Positions 30,040-39,802 of a DNA stretch of 64,000 nt are shown in pieces. The translations under genes were made by a program, and so were the position numbers. Source of the stretch: Pseudomonas viridiflava (GTDB lineage: Bacteria > Pseudomonadota > Gammaproteobacteria > Pseudomonadales > Pseudomonadaceae). The notes under the pieces were generated by a model, which worked only from the letters and a program-made list of their open reading frames with translations, searched no databases and was not told the origin of the DNA. The number at the start of each line of letters is the position of its first letter. The first letter of the stretch is position 1. The stretch spans positions 124,001 through 188,000 of the forward strand of contig NZ_UTIQ01000001.1 in assembly GCF_900582625.1 (NCBI RefSeq), read 5' to 3'.

Positions 30040-32586
30040 TCACCGGGCGCCCGGTAAAAACCAGCGAAAGTAAGGGTTCTGGCGGTCCTCCGCTGGCATC
30101 TGCCTGATTGCCTTGGCCCATGCCTCGCGCTCGCCCTGATACGCAAACAGGGCCAGGGTGTAGAAGTCGGTCAGTGTCTGCCAATGCTGTTCAACGTCTG
30201 CGGCCAATGCTGCATCGGCATTGCGCAGCGGCGGTGCTTTGCGCAGTGATAACAACGTGGGCAGCACGCGGCCGATTTCCCCGCTGCGTACCCACGACGC
30301 ATATTCAATTCGCGGTCGATCGTCCGTCACCGGCTCCGCGTGTGCGGCAAACGCCTGCAATCCTTCGCGGTCGGTAATCCAAGTGGCAAGCAGGGCGGCA
30401 ACCGAATTAACGCCCACCTCCTGCAAAGCGTGCTTCACCGAAGGCTGGGCAAAACGCTCGGCAATACGCGCGGCGTCCAGGCCAAGTGGCTCAAGGCTGC
30501 CAATCAGCAACATCTCGTGGAATTCAGTGGTCCACAACGTGGCGTGGGGAAACACGTCGATAAAGCTGCGCACCAGTGAGCGGCTGTCTTCTTCATTCTG
30601 GGTCGGCAGTGGCAGCCATTGTGCGACCACGCCGCCTTGCTCCAGCCGCGTCGCGGCCAGCTCGTAGAAATCGCGGGAGTAGAGGTTCACCACCCCGGTC
30701 GCAGACGGCGGTGGCGGTTCCAGCGTGATCATGTCGTAACGCTCGTCGCTGCGCAGCAGCTCTCGGCGACCATCGCGCAGGCGAATGTCCAGGCGCGGGT
30801 TGGTCAAGGCGCCATAGTTGCCTTTGAACAACGGCGCAGCTTCAAGTACCTGCGGCAGCAGTTCAGCTACCGTGGGGCGTTGCAGATTCGGGTATTGCAA
30901 CAAGGCGCCCGCGGTAATGCCGGTGCCAAATCCGATCACCAAAGCTGAGCGCGGCTCCTGGCCATGAATAAGCAGCGGTAACAGCGCTTGCAGTCTCATG
31001 TAGCGTAGCGATGGCATGGCATCGCCGGTGTTGGACACGCCCTGAATGTACAAACGGCTGAAAGTTCGCTCGCCCGTTCCTTGACTCACCACCGCCACGG
31101 TGCCGCCCGCGCCTTCTTTGTAGAAGCTGATTGAACCGGCGCGCACGCCGGGAAGCAGCTCCGCCAGGCGCTCGGGTGAAGCCAGAACGGCCGATACTGC
31201 GGTGATGAACATCACCGCACCGGTGAAAAACCGGTTGCGCCGGTGCACCCGTTCGCCGCGCCACACCGCGAGCCCACCCACGCACGCCGCAACTACGGCT
31301 AATGCCACCAGCGTGCGGACCAGCCCCAGCGCTGGAATGAGCACGAAGCCTGTCAGCAATACGCCCATGATCCCGCCCAGCGTGTTCAAGGCGACGATGG
31401 TGCCCACGTCTCGCCCAACCTTATCGCCCGTGGTTCCCAAACGCAGGGCAAGCGGAAACGCCGCACCCAGCAACGTGGTTGGCAATAGCACAAGGCTCAG
31501 GGAGGCGACCGCAAAGCGCGCGCACATACCGGCCAATTCGTTATGGGTGATGCTCAGCACAAACGCTTCGAGCTGGGTTTGCGCCAGTACCAACCAGCGT
31601 CCCAGCCCGACCATCTGCAGCAAGGCCAGCAAACCTGCCAGTGCGATCAGCAGCCCAAAAACGCCCCAGGGATCACGAATGCGATCCGCCCTTCGCGCGT
31701 ACAACGCGCTGCCCAGCATCAGGCCGAGCAGGTACGTCGCCAGCACCACTGCAAACGCATAGGTGCGGGTGCTCATGAACTGGACCAGCGACTGCGTCCA
31801 CACCACTTCATAACCCAAGGCCACGCCGCCAGCCACGCAATACAAAGTGGCAGCCAGGCGCGCAGGCGATGAAGAACAAACCGGGCCTTGCTGGACACTG
31901 GCTGACGCGTCCAGCGGTCGGGCATTGCCGCATGCCCAACACGCGCCAGCGGCGGCCAACAGGTTCATGGCCGCAGCGGCCAGCGCACTGCCTTGCACAC
32001 CGAATTGCTCGACCAACAAGAACGCCGTTAACAACGTGCCCGCGATGGCACCTGCCGTGTTCGCCGCATAGAGCAGACCGCCAACTCGCCCGGCCTGGCC
32101 TGGCCCACGAGCCAAGGCTCGAACCAGCACAGGTAGCGTGCCGCCCATCAAGAACGCCGGCATCCCGACGATGGCAAAAGGCAAGAGCCAGGCAAGCAGG
32201 CCTGCATGACTTTCCAGTCGCGCGAACAGCATGGCGGTATTGCCCAACGCCCACGTTGCGCTCACGCCCAGCATGGCCACCGCCAGTTCTAAACCGGCAT
32301 ACAGCCGCACCGGCTGGGTAATTCGGTCGGCCAGCCGACCGAACAGCCAACCGCCCAGCGCCAGGCCGGCAAAAAAGGCGCTAATGCCGGTCGTGACCGC
32401 GTAAACCTCCACGCCCACCACCAGCGAAAGTTGTTTAATCCATAACACTTGATAGACCAGCGCCGCTGCGCCGGAAACGAACAATAACAAGACAGGAATA
32501 AGCGTGTTCAGGCCCAATTCGGACCGTCCACGCGCGCGAGTAAGAGCCTGCTCCTGGATTGAGGACGATGGCACGGCTGATGACAT
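30040..32586 (-). CDS. Membrane-fused spermidine synthase-like protein
   Basis: About 848 residues from the ATG at 32586. Residues about 25-450 hold some 12 or more hydrophobic helices resembling an MFS-like transporter (LIPVLLLFVSGAAALVYQVL; FFAGLALGGWLFGRLADRIT). Residues about 500-770 are a spermidine-synthase-type Rossmann domain with GFGTGITAGALLQYP and YDMITLEPPPPSATGVVNLY. The canonical aminopropyltransferase GGGDG loop is GFGTG here and the Asp is replaced, so true polyamine synthesis is doubtful. A C-terminal tail follows. It is the last gene of the leftward sulfatase/Bat set, 100 bases after the sulfatase. Confidence 0.82.
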   Translation of the reverse strand: MSSAVPSSSIQEQALTRARGRSELGLNTLIPVLLLFVSGAAALVYQVLWIKQLSLVVGVEVYAVTTGISAFFAGLALGGWLFGRLADRITQPVRLYAGLELAVAMLGVSATWALGNTAMLFARLESHAGLLAWLLPFAIVGMPAFLMGGTLPVLVRALARGPGQAGRVGGLLYAANTAGAIAGTLLTAFLLVEQFGVQGSALAAAAMNLLAAAGACWACGNARPLDASASVQQGPVCSSSPARLAATLYCVAGGVALGYEVVWTQSLVQFMSTRTYAFAVVLATYLLGLMLGSALYARRADRIRDPWGVFGLLIALAGLLALLQMVGLGRWLVLAQTQLEAFVLSITHNELAGMCARFAVASLSLVLLPTTLLGAAFPLALRLGTTGDKVGRDVGTIVALNTLGGIMGVLLTGFVLIPALGLVRTLVALAVVAACVGGLAVWRGERVHRRNRFFTGAVMFITAVSAVLASPERLAELLPGVRAGSISFYKEGAGGTVAVVSQGTGERTFSRLYIQGVSNTGDAMPSLRYMRLQALLPLLIHGQEPRSALVIGFGTGITAGALLQYPNLQRPTVAELLPQVLEAAPLFKGNYGALTNPRLDIRLRDGRRELLRSDERYDMITLEPPPPSATGVVNLYSRDFYELAATRLEQGGVVAQWLPLPTQNEEDSRSLVRSFIDVFPHATLWTTEFHEMLLIGSLEPLGLDAARIAERFAQPSVKHALQEVGVNSVAALLATWITDREGLQAFAAHAEPVTDDRPRIEYASWVRSGEIGRVLPTLLSLRKAPPLRNADAALAADVEQHWQTLTDFYTLALFAYQGEREAWAKAIRQMPAEDRQNPYFRWFLPGAR

Positions 32587-32686
32587 TCCCTTACCCCCAG
32601 CAAGCATCGGTCGATTCGACCAGGTTCATGCCCGTATGCGCGCTAAGCAAGACCAGGCGCCCGCCCCAAACGGGCGCCCGGTGTAT

Positions 32687-34255
32687 TCACATCTTCTTCG
32701 CGTTTTCTTCAATTTTCTGATCAACCGCCTCGCGAATCTGGTCGATGCTGAAGCTCGCCGGCCGCTGGCTGGGTGGATACTCGACAAACGTCTGAAGGAA
32801 CGCCGCCGCCTTACGAGTCCCTTGGAAAATCAGATAATCGTTTTTGGTCAGCCAGTCGTAGTACTGATCGGAAACGATGTCGGCTCGCTCGTAGGGGTCC
32901 ATACGCAGGTTGAACATTTTCGGAACCCGCAGACAGGTGAACGGCTCGCTCCACACCTGTAGGCCACCGGGTGCGCGCTGTTCGCAGAAGACCAGTTTCC
33001 AGTCGTCGAAACGCATGGACACCAGCACACCATCGTCGTTGAAGTAGTAGAACTCTTTGCGCGCGCTCTTATCGGTTTTACCGGTCAGATAATCGAGCTG
33101 GTTGTATCCGTCCAGGTGCACTTTGAAGTTCTTACCGCCCAGGTCTGCGCCTTTGAGCAACCGCTCCTTGATATCGGTTACACCTGCTGCCGCAAGCAAC
33201 GTTGGAAACCAGTCGAGACCCGAAAACATCTGCGCTGAAATCGTGTCAGGCTTGACCTTGCCGGGCCATCTGATCATTGCTGGCACTCGATAGGCGCCCT
33301 CCCAGTTCGAGTTTTTCTCATTGCGGAACGGCGTCGTCGCTGCATCCGGCCACGACCACTGGTTGGGGCCGTTGTCAGTGGTGTAGACGACGATGGTGTT
33401 GTCGGCGATTTTCAAATCATCCAACGTCTTCAGCAGTTTCCCGACGTCTCCATCGTGCTCAAGCATCCCGTCTGCATAGTCGTTGCCGACCATTCCACTC
33501 TGTCCCTTCATCGACTCACGCACATGCGTGAAGGCATGCATCCGCGTGGTGTTCATCCACACGAAAAATGGCTTGTTAGCCTTCGCCTGTTTGTCGATGA
33601 AGTTGATCGCTGCCTGGGTGGTTTCGTCGTCGATGGTTTCCATGCGTTTTTTCGTCAACGCACCGGTGTCTTCGATCTTGCCGTCAGCACTGGACTTGAT
33701 TACACCCCGTGGTGCGGCGTTCTTGACGAAGTCGGCGTCGTCTTTGGGCCAGTACGGGCGCTCCGGTTCTTCTTCAGCGTTCAAGTGATAAAGGTTGCCG
33801 AAGAATTCGTCGAAACCGTGGTTGGTCGGCAGGTATTCGTCGCGGTCACCGAGATGGTTTTTGCCAAACTGGCCCGTGGCGTAGCCCTCGTTTTTGAGCG
33901 CCTGGGCGATGGTTACGTCGCGCGCTTGCAACCCGACCGGAACGCCGGGCATGCCGACCTTGGACAAACCGGTACGCAGTGCTGTCTGCCCGGTGATGAA
34001 GGTCGAACGGCCCGCGGTACAACTGTTCTCTGCGTAGTAATCGGTGAACATCATCCCTTCCTGGGCGATGCGATCAATGTTCGGCGTCTGGTAGCCAACC
34101 ACCCCCTTGCCGTATGCGCTGATGTTGGTCTGGCCGATGTCATCACCGAATATCACTAAGATATTAGGTTTATCGGCGGCGCTGACGACTGACATCCACA
34201 TGGCCGCCGACGCGGCCAGCGCAACCGTTGATATCCACGGTTTACTGCGTTTCAT
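32687..34255 (-). CDS. Periplasmic arylsulfatase-family protein
   Basis: 522 residues with a signal peptide (about 1-27, ending VVSAA). The sulfatase fold begins NILVIFGDDIGQTN, giving the metal-binding Asp pair at residues 38-39. The catalytic motif is C79-T-A-G-R83 followed by TFITGQ. It has Cys at the formylglycine position but Ala where the consensus CxPxR has Pro. Other conserved parts are GYATGQFGKNHLGD and VYTTDNGPN. It would hydrolyse a sulfate ester outside the inner membrane. The gene is downstream of the HAD and bat genes. No formylglycine-generating enzyme was seen in the window. Confidence 0.86.
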   Translation of the reverse strand: MKRSKPWISTVALAASAAMWMSVVSAADKPNILVIFGDDIGQTNISAYGKGVVGYQTPNIDRIAQEGMMFTDYYAENSCTAGRSTFITGQTALRTGLSKVGMPGVPVGLQARDVTIAQALKNEGYATGQFGKNHLGDRDEYLPTNHGFDEFFGNLYHLNAEEEPERPYWPKDDADFVKNAAPRGVIKSSADGKIEDTGALTKKRMETIDDETTQAAINFIDKQAKANKPFFVWMNTTRMHAFTHVRESMKGQSGMVGNDYADGMLEHDGDVGKLLKTLDDLKIADNTIVVYTTDNGPNQWSWPDAATTPFRNEKNSNWEGAYRVPAMIRWPGKVKPDTISAQMFSGLDWFPTLLAAAGVTDIKERLLKGADLGGKNFKVHLDGYNQLDYLTGKTDKSARKEFYYFNDDGVLVSMRFDDWKLVFCEQRAPGGLQVWSEPFTCLRVPKMFNLRMDPYERADIVSDQYYDWLTKNDYLIFQGTRKAAAFLQTFVEYPPSQRPASFSIDQIREAVDQKIEENAKKM

Positions 34256-34366
34256 AAGGTCTATCTCCGTTCACGTTGCTGTCGTTGCCACGACTACAAA
34301 CACGAACTACCGACTGCCGGCTGGGGGTTCTGTGTTAACTGCGGTTGCTTACCTCGTTTGAAGTGG

Positions 34367-35362
34367 TCAGTTGTGCTCAAACGGATAGACACGGCTCCAC
34401 TCCACGGCCATATCCACCACGGTCCAATTGTCTTTTTTAGCGGCATCCAGCGCTTTGTCCAGGCGCCCTATTTTGCTCTGCCGGTCATACGCCCATTCGC
34501 GTTCGCCGTCGGTATGGTGCACCAGTCCGGCGAAGCGTTTACCCGGGCCGGCCATGGTCCATTGCAGCATTTGCAAATCGCCGTCGGAGTTTCCGAAGGC
34601 GAAGACTGGCCGGCGGCCAATCACCGAGTCGATGCTCACAGGCTTACCCGGCCCATCGTCGTTGTGCAGCAACTTGGGGAGGCGTTGGATCGACAGTTCG
34701 CCCTGTTTGTCCGCAAATTCGCTCGTCAGCGTAGTGCCGATAACCTGCTCGGGCGGTATGCCATATACCTGCTCAGCGAAGGCGCGCATAAACGCTACTT
34801 CGCCGCCCGAAACGATGTAGGTTTTGAAACCGTTTGCCCGCAGGTAGTCGAGTAATTCCAGCATCGGTTGGAACACCATCTGCGTGTACGGCTTGCCGGT
34901 TTTGGGATGTTTCGCGGTGCTGAGCCACTGGCGACTGGTGGCGATGAATTTTTCCGTGCTCACACCGGAATGGGTGACCGCGACGATTTTCAGCAGCCCT
35001 TCCATGCCGCTGTCGGCCAACGCCTTGTGGTCGCCTTCCAACACCGCCTTGAACGGTTGCTTGGCTTTCCATTCCGGGTGCTCAGGTGCCAGCCGCTTGA
35101 CCTCGTCCAGAGCGAACAACAGCTCGAAGTACATGGGCTGTTCGCTCCAGAGCGTGCCGTCATTATCAAACACGGCAATTCGCTCGGCTGGCGCGATGAA
35201 GTCTTTGCTGCCGTCCGTGGTGACAGCAGTGACGAAGGCAACAATGGCCGCGCGTGAGGGGCCGTCCTTCCATGACGCGAGCGGCGCAGCCTGTGCCCAG
35301 ATCGGCACCAGCACCAGGAGGACCAGCAACCAGGACGAGTGCTTGCTTACACGAGTAACCAT
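34367..35362 (-). CDS. Exported HAD-superfamily phosphatase
   Basis: From the ATG at 35362, 331 residues with a signal peptide (SSWLLVLLVLVPIWAQAA). The HAD motif I is AVFDNDGTLW (DxDGT), motif II is probably the serine/threonine in YIVSGGEV, and motif IV is AFGNSDGDLQML. A periplasmic HAD phosphohydrolase of this kind dephosphorylates an extracytoplasmic substrate. An upstream TTG start is possible but would place extra residues before the signal. It lies 35 bases after batD and 111 bases before the sulfatase, so it is likely in the same transcript. Confidence 0.84.
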   Translation of the reverse strand: MVTRVSKHSSWLLVLLVLVPIWAQAAPLASWKDGPSRAAIVAFVTAVTTDGSKDFIAPAERIAVFDNDGTLWSEQPMYFELLFALDEVKRLAPEHPEWKAKQPFKAVLEGDHKALADSGMEGLLKIVAVTHSGVSTEKFIATSRQWLSTAKHPKTGKPYTQMVFQPMLELLDYLRANGFKTYIVSGGEVAFMRAFAEQVYGIPPEQVIGTTLTSEFADKQGELSIQRLPKLLHNDDGPGKPVSIDSVIGRRPVFAFGNSDGDLQMLQWTMAGPGKRFAGLVHHTDGEREWAYDRQSKIGRLDKALDAAKKDNWTVVDMAVEWSRVYPFEHN

Positions 35363-35397
35363 CACCTGCCTTCCTTGCTGCGCAGCGATTAATCCGG

Positions 35398-36711
35398 TCA
35401 AGGATTCAACGATTTCAACCCATGCCGATGAGCACGGAGTCCGAGATTTCGTGCGGCCCCTGCCCGACGGATGACAGGTACTAGCTGCGCTAACGTCTGC
35501 ACCGCTCCAGCCGCCCTGGGCGCCTTCGAATAGGGTGCGTGGAGTGAGGCTAGCAAAGGTTTTGCGACCGCGTCGGGCAACGATTGAGAAAATTTCGCAA
35601 CTGTCAACTGGCCACTAGTTCGGCGAACACCGAGATAAAAGGCGCTCAGCTGAGGCGGCTGTTGGCTTAGCTCCCGCGACGCCAGCGCCCAGGCAAAGCG
35701 TGCCGAAGCCAGGCGCTGCTTATTCCGTTCGTCAGACCAACGCTTGAGCCGCCCGCGCCAGACTGGCAAATGCGGTACCAGCAACCGCGCCACCACGAGC
35801 AAGCTCAGCACGCACCCGCCGATTGCCAGCCAGTAACCGGAAAGGCGCACTCGCGCCTGCTGACCGAGATTGCGCAAATCTTCGGTAATTGAAAACGGCG
35901 CGGCCGCGGCGCTGGTCTCGACCACCTCTGCTTCCACCGCCCGCACCGACACCCGGTGTGCGGTACCAGTGGCAACATCCCACCAGGTCAGCTCAACCGC
36001 TGGCAGACGAATCGCTCCCGGCCTGCTGATCACGTAACTGGCGGTGTCTTCTCGCTGCCCACCCAGCACGCCGCCCCGCCCGTCGCTCAGGGTGCTGACC
36101 TTCGGCGTCTGCACGTAGCGTTGCAGCCCTTCCACCTGCTCCAACGGTGGCGGGGGCACCAGCATGGCCTGCGCGCCCTCGGCTGTGATGGTCAGCGTGC
36201 GAGTAATGCTGTCACCCACCCGCAGAGGCTCGTGCGAGCGCGCAATGGCCTGACCGAACGTGACCCGACTGGCCACCAGTTGCGGGTTGTCTGTGGCGCC
36301 AGCAGGCGCTTTGGCCACAAAGCTCAAAGCGCTGCTGCTCAGTTGCACGGGACCGTCGGCCTGCCCCGGCTGCACCTGAAAAAGCAACCCCGGTATGGCG
36401 AAGGGTTGTGCCACTTGCGGGGTAATCACGTAGCGATAACGCAGGCCAAAAAATGCTTTGCCGTCCAGTTGCTCGTTCAGGTGCTGCGCTTCGCCACCGG
36501 GCGGCGTGACGACGGCACCTGGCAGCTCCAACCTGGGCAGAACCGGCGCAGCGGTGAACCAGGTGTCCACCAACAGATCGACTTCCAGATTTATCGAGCC
36601 GCCCACCAGCACTTCACTGGTCGGCACCAGGCGCGCCTGCACCCGCACGTCCGGCGCAGCGGCGACCACCATGGGCAACAGCACGCCGACCAACGCCGCT
36701 ATCATTTTCAC
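35398..36711 (-). CDS. batD: BatD-family protein
   Basis: 437 residues. A signal peptide (MKMIAALVGVLLPMVVAAAP) is followed by beta-rich domains (VRVQARLVPTSEVLVGGSIN) and a single transmembrane helix at about residues 295-320 (YWLAIGGCVLSLLVVARLLV) with a cytoplasmic tail. This is the layout of BatD (Bacteroides aerotolerance / oxygen tolerance). The GTG start overlaps the stop of the previous gene as GTGA, so translation is coupled. The large extracytoplasmic part probably works with the two VWA membrane proteins encoded upstream. Confidence 0.85.
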   Translation of the reverse strand: MKMIAALVGVLLPMVVAAAPDVRVQARLVPTSEVLVGGSINLEVDLLVDTWFTAAPVLPRLELPGAVVTPPGGEAQHLNEQLDGKAFFGLRYRYVITPQVAQPFAIPGLLFQVQPGQADGPVQLSSSALSFVAKAPAGATDNPQLVASRVTFGQAIARSHEPLRVGDSITRTLTITAEGAQAMLVPPPPLEQVEGLQRYVQTPKVSTLSDGRGGVLGGQREDTASYVISRPGAIRLPAVELTWWDVATGTAHRVSVRAVEAEVVETSAAAAPFSITEDLRNLGQQARVRLSGYWLAIGGCVLSLLVVARLLVPHLPVWRGRLKRWSDERNKQRLASARFAWALASRELSQQPPQLSAFYLGVRRTSGQLTVAKFSQSLPDAVAKPLLASLHAPYSKAPRAAGAVQTLAQLVPVIRRAGAARNLGLRAHRHGLKSLNP

Positions 36712-38309
36712 GGTGCCGCTCCGGAAGACTGCTGACGTGCGGCGTCCTGTAGCCGAAATTTGCGTTTGAGAAATTGCGCAGGCGAGGTGGTGAGGTTGCT
36801 CAGCCAGACTTGATCAGACGCCGCTTGTGCCTGCTGTTGCTGCACGGCTTTGCCGCCTTTGGAAGGTGTTTGGTCTTCCACTACTTTGTCTGCCTTCTCG
36901 TCCGGCGTGCCGGCTTGTTGCTGGTCTTCGTAGTCTTTCAACAACGCCTGGGCCAGCGCCAGGTTGGCCGTCGCTTGGGGAAATTCGGGTTGTTGTCGCA
37001 ATGCCTGTTCATAGGCGGCAACGGCGTCGGAGAATCTGAAGAGGCGCACGTAGGTATTGCCCAGATAAAAATTTGCCTTGGCACTGTCCACCCGGCTGAG
37101 GTTGGCTACCGCCAGGTCGAAATTCGCAGCGTTGTAGGCCGCGACGCCTTTCCAGTACGGCGTGGTGAAATGCGCCGCTGCCTGCCCGAATTGCTGATGG
37201 CTGAAGTACCAGCGGCCTTGCTGATCCGGGGTAAAAAAGAGGTCGGTCAAACCTTGCGCCTGAGCCGGTCGCGGCGTACCGCTCAGCAGCACAGCCACCA
37301 GCACCGCCGAGAGCCAGCTGACCTGCCAACCGCGGCGCAGGCAAAGCAGGAGCAACACGGCCAAGGGCCAGCAAAGCCAATAGCCGGCGTCCTGCCAATG
37401 CACCTGTTGAGCGTCGGCTTGCGCCGCCTCGAAGTGACGCTGGGCGTGCAGCTCGATCCAGTCGAGCACCTCGTCCCCCGGCGTCAAGCTACCGAGCGGC
37501 GCATGAGTGGCCTTAGCCAGCTGCTCCAGCGCTTGCTTGTCGAAATTACCCTGCATGGGGCGATTGTTGGCATCAGTACGCACACGCCCCAGCGCGTCCC
37601 TTAGCAAGCCGATGTCGCGATTTCCAACGGCCAGCACCAGCAGTTGCAGGCGCGTATCGGCCAGTCGTTTGCCGAGTTCAGTCAACTGCTGCACATCGGC
37701 GCCGTCGGTGACCACCACCAGGGTGCCTGGAACATGCTCGGCCGCCAGCAGCTTTTCAGCGCTATCGATAACGCCCAGCACATCTTTGCCCGGCAGCGTC
37801 ATCAGGTCAGTGCTCAGTGCTTCGAGAAAGCTATTCAGCAGTGCTGGGTCGTCTGTTGCCGGAAGCACAAGATGCGCTGTACCGGCGTAGGCGATCAGTG
37901 CAGTTCTGGAGCCAGCGCGGCGCTGAATCAAGTCATGCAAGGTGCGCTGGGCAGCGACCAAACGAGACGGCGCAACGTCATCGGCGTTCATGGATGGCGA
38001 CAAATCGACCGCCAGAATCAACGGCGCCCGGTTGTCGATAAAGTCCGGCACATCCTGCTTCCAGGTCGGCCCTGCTGCAGCCATGCCGCCGAACGCGAGC
38101 ACCGCACCCAGCAGATAAGCAGGGCGCACCCGCTGAGAATCGACGGGCCTGATTGCCAGGTGCGCCAATAGATGGGGCGCGATCATGCCATCAAGTTGGC
38201 GCTTAAGATCGTGCCGGCGCGCCCATAACGTCGGCAAAAAAATGGCAGGCAGCACGAGCAGTAGCCATAACGGTCGCAGAAAATGGAAGGCGCTCAGGTC
38301 GATGTCCAT
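36708..38309 (-). CDS. batB: VWA and TPR membrane protein (BatB/BatC-like fusion)
   Basis: 533 residues from the ATG at 38309. It has an N-terminal membrane helix pair (FHFLRPLWLLLVLPAIFLPT and AYLLGAVLAFGGMAAAGP), then a von Willebrand A domain with the MIDAS motif DLSPSMN. A further helix at about 310-345 and a C-terminal TPR region follow (NFYLGNTYVRLFRFSDAVAA, YEQALRQQPEFPQATANLAL). It thus combines the BatB (VWA) and BatC (TPR) functions in one chain. It directly follows batA by one base and overlaps batD. Confidence 0.85.
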   Translation of the reverse strand: MDIDLSAFHFLRPLWLLLVLPAIFLPTLWARRHDLKRQLDGMIAPHLLAHLAIRPVDSQRVRPAYLLGAVLAFGGMAAAGPTWKQDVPDFIDNRAPLILAVDLSPSMNADDVAPSRLVAAQRTLHDLIQRRAGSRTALIAYAGTAHLVLPATDDPALLNSFLEALSTDLMTLPGKDVLGVIDSAEKLLAAEHVPGTLVVVTDGADVQQLTELGKRLADTRLQLLVLAVGNRDIGLLRDALGRVRTDANNRPMQGNFDKQALEQLAKATHAPLGSLTPGDEVLDWIELHAQRHFEAAQADAQQVHWQDAGYWLCWPLAVLLLLCLRRGWQVSWLSAVLVAVLLSGTPRPAQAQGLTDLFFTPDQQGRWYFSHQQFGQAAAHFTTPYWKGVAAYNAANFDLAVANLSRVDSAKANFYLGNTYVRLFRFSDAVAAYEQALRQQPEFPQATANLALAQALLKDYEDQQQAGTPDEKADKVVEDQTPSKGGKAVQQQQAQAASDQVWLSNLTTSPAQFLKRKFRLQDAARQQSSGAAP

Positions 38310-38310
38310 C

Positions 38311-39312
38311 TCAACGCGCTGCCTCTGAACGTGTAGCTTTTGGCGCCGGCCTGGCGCCGTGCAAAGCCGCAATCGAATGGCTCAACGCCAGAAGCACCAG
38401 CGCCCCCGCCAGTGGCCACCAGAACAGGTCCCGTTTGGGCTGGTGCCTGAGGGTTTTCACGGTATGGGGTGTCAGTTGATTCAGGGTGGCATACACAGCC
38501 TGCAACGCCTGGCGGTCCTGCGCCTGGAAAAACCGGCCGCCCGTGGTGGTGGCGATATCGTTGAGCACTTGCAAGTCCACGCGGGCGTCGCCACTGGCTT
38601 GCGGGTCGCCGATGCCAATGGTGTGAATCTTCAGGCCGCTGTCGCGCGCCATCCGCGCAGCGTGATCCGGGGTGATGGCGCTGCCGGTGTCGTTGCCGTC
38701 GGTGAGCAGGATCAAGAGCTTTTCCCGCTCTTTGCTATCGGACAGCAGCTTGATCGTCAGTCCGATTGCATCACCCAAGGCAGTGTTGGGCCCTGCCATG
38801 CCGATGCCAATCTCGTCCAGCAGCACGCCCAGGCTGTCGTGATCCAACGTCAGGGGCGCCTGCGGGTAAGCGCCGCTGCCAAACACGACCAAGCCAATGC
38901 GGTCGTGTTGGCGCTGCGCAACGAAATCGCGCACGACATCTTTCACGGCGCTCAGGCGATCCACGCGTTCGCCGCTGGCATTGGTGTAATCCGTCGTTTC
39001 CATCGACTGGGAAATGTCGATGGCCAACATCAAGTCGCGTATGGGCTGTTCGCGCTCCGTCGCGGGCTCGATAAACACCGGGCGCGCGCAAGCTGCAATC
39101 ACTAACCCCCAAACCAACAGGTTCAGCAGCCCCTGCCAGCGTTCACCGCGACGGCCAGCACGCCCCGGCTTCTGCCCCAACGCATGGCTTACCGCGTGAA
39201 AAAATGGCACGCGCAAGGCACTGCGGGCTTCGCGGTATTCGGGCAAATAGCGGTACGCCAGCCAAGCCAATGGCAGCAGAAGAAACACCCATGGGTAATC
39301 AAACTGCCACAT
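38311..39312 (-). CDS. batA: VWA-domain membrane protein (BatA-like)
   Basis: 333 residues from the ATG at 39312 (MWQFDYPWVFLLLPLAWLAY); the longer frame upstream overlaps the DUF4381 gene and is not protein. Two N-terminal helices lead to a VWA domain (DLMLAIDISQSMETTDY, MIDAS DxSxS), with LLILLTDGNDTGSAI as a further metal-site segment. A C-terminal helix (FWWPLAGALVLLALSHSIAA) anchors the end. The start overlaps DUF4381 by 14 bases. It is the presumed partner of the MoxR ATPase at the inner membrane. Confidence 0.86.
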   Translation of the reverse strand: MWQFDYPWVFLLLPLAWLAYRYLPEYREARSALRVPFFHAVSHALGQKPGRAGRRGERWQGLLNLLVWGLVIAACARPVFIEPATEREQPIRDLMLAIDISQSMETTDYTNASGERVDRLSAVKDVVRDFVAQRQHDRIGLVVFGSGAYPQAPLTLDHDSLGVLLDEIGIGMAGPNTALGDAIGLTIKLLSDSKEREKLLILLTDGNDTGSAITPDHAARMARDSGLKIHTIGIGDPQASGDARVDLQVLNDIATTTGGRFFQAQDRQALQAVYATLNQLTPHTVKTLRHQPKRDLFWWPLAGALVLLALSHSIAALHGARPAPKATRSEAAR

Positions 39313-39802
39313 GGTGCGCCTCCACCCAGTGGCGGCACTCAGCGTGCAACGCTGTGGCTTGCTCCGGGGACATGCTGCGCACACGCTCGTCCGGGGCGTA
39401 GGCCAGCGTAAACAACTGCGTGGCAAAAGCGCTGGGCAACGGCGTCGCGACATGCCGGTCCAAAAACGCTTGCCACTGATCGCCGCCTAGCGGCCCGACT
39501 GGCGTTTGCGTCGGCATCGACATCGCTACCCGCTTTAACAGTGCTGGCAGCTCGCGCAGTGCATCAAGGCGTTGCTCGGGCAGCTTCAGCGCTGCGTCCA
39601 ATTGAGCCAGGCGTGCCAACGCTTCACGGCGGTAGGCATCACGCCGCCAGCGTTTCCAACGCAGCAAGCCCCACACCACCACCACGCCGAGCACTAGCAA
39701 AAGTAACCCCAACCAGGCCCAGGTCTGCGGGAAGAAGCTGTACGGCGGGACCGGCAACGGCAGCTCCTGCAGTTGTTCGATAGAAGGTCTCGAAGCGCTC
39801 AC
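39299..39802 (-). CDS. DUF4381-family membrane protein
   Basis: 167 residues. A short N-terminus precedes one membrane helix (WAWLGLLLLVLGVVVVWGLL) and a basic cytoplasmic helical domain (RWKRWRRDAYRREALARLAQ). DUF4381 proteins occur almost only in MoxR/Bat operons. The GTG start overlaps the DUF58 stop codon (GTGA). It is likely a structural or adaptor part of the membrane complex. Confidence 0.85.
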   Translation of the reverse strand: MSASRPSIEQLQELPLPVPPYSFFPQTWAWLGLLLLVLGVVVVWGLLRWKRWRRDAYRREALARLAQLDAALKLPEQRLDALRELPALLKRVAMSMPTQTPVGPLGGDQWQAFLDRHVATPLPSAFATQLFTLAYAPDERVRSMSPEQATALHAECRHWVEAHHVAV

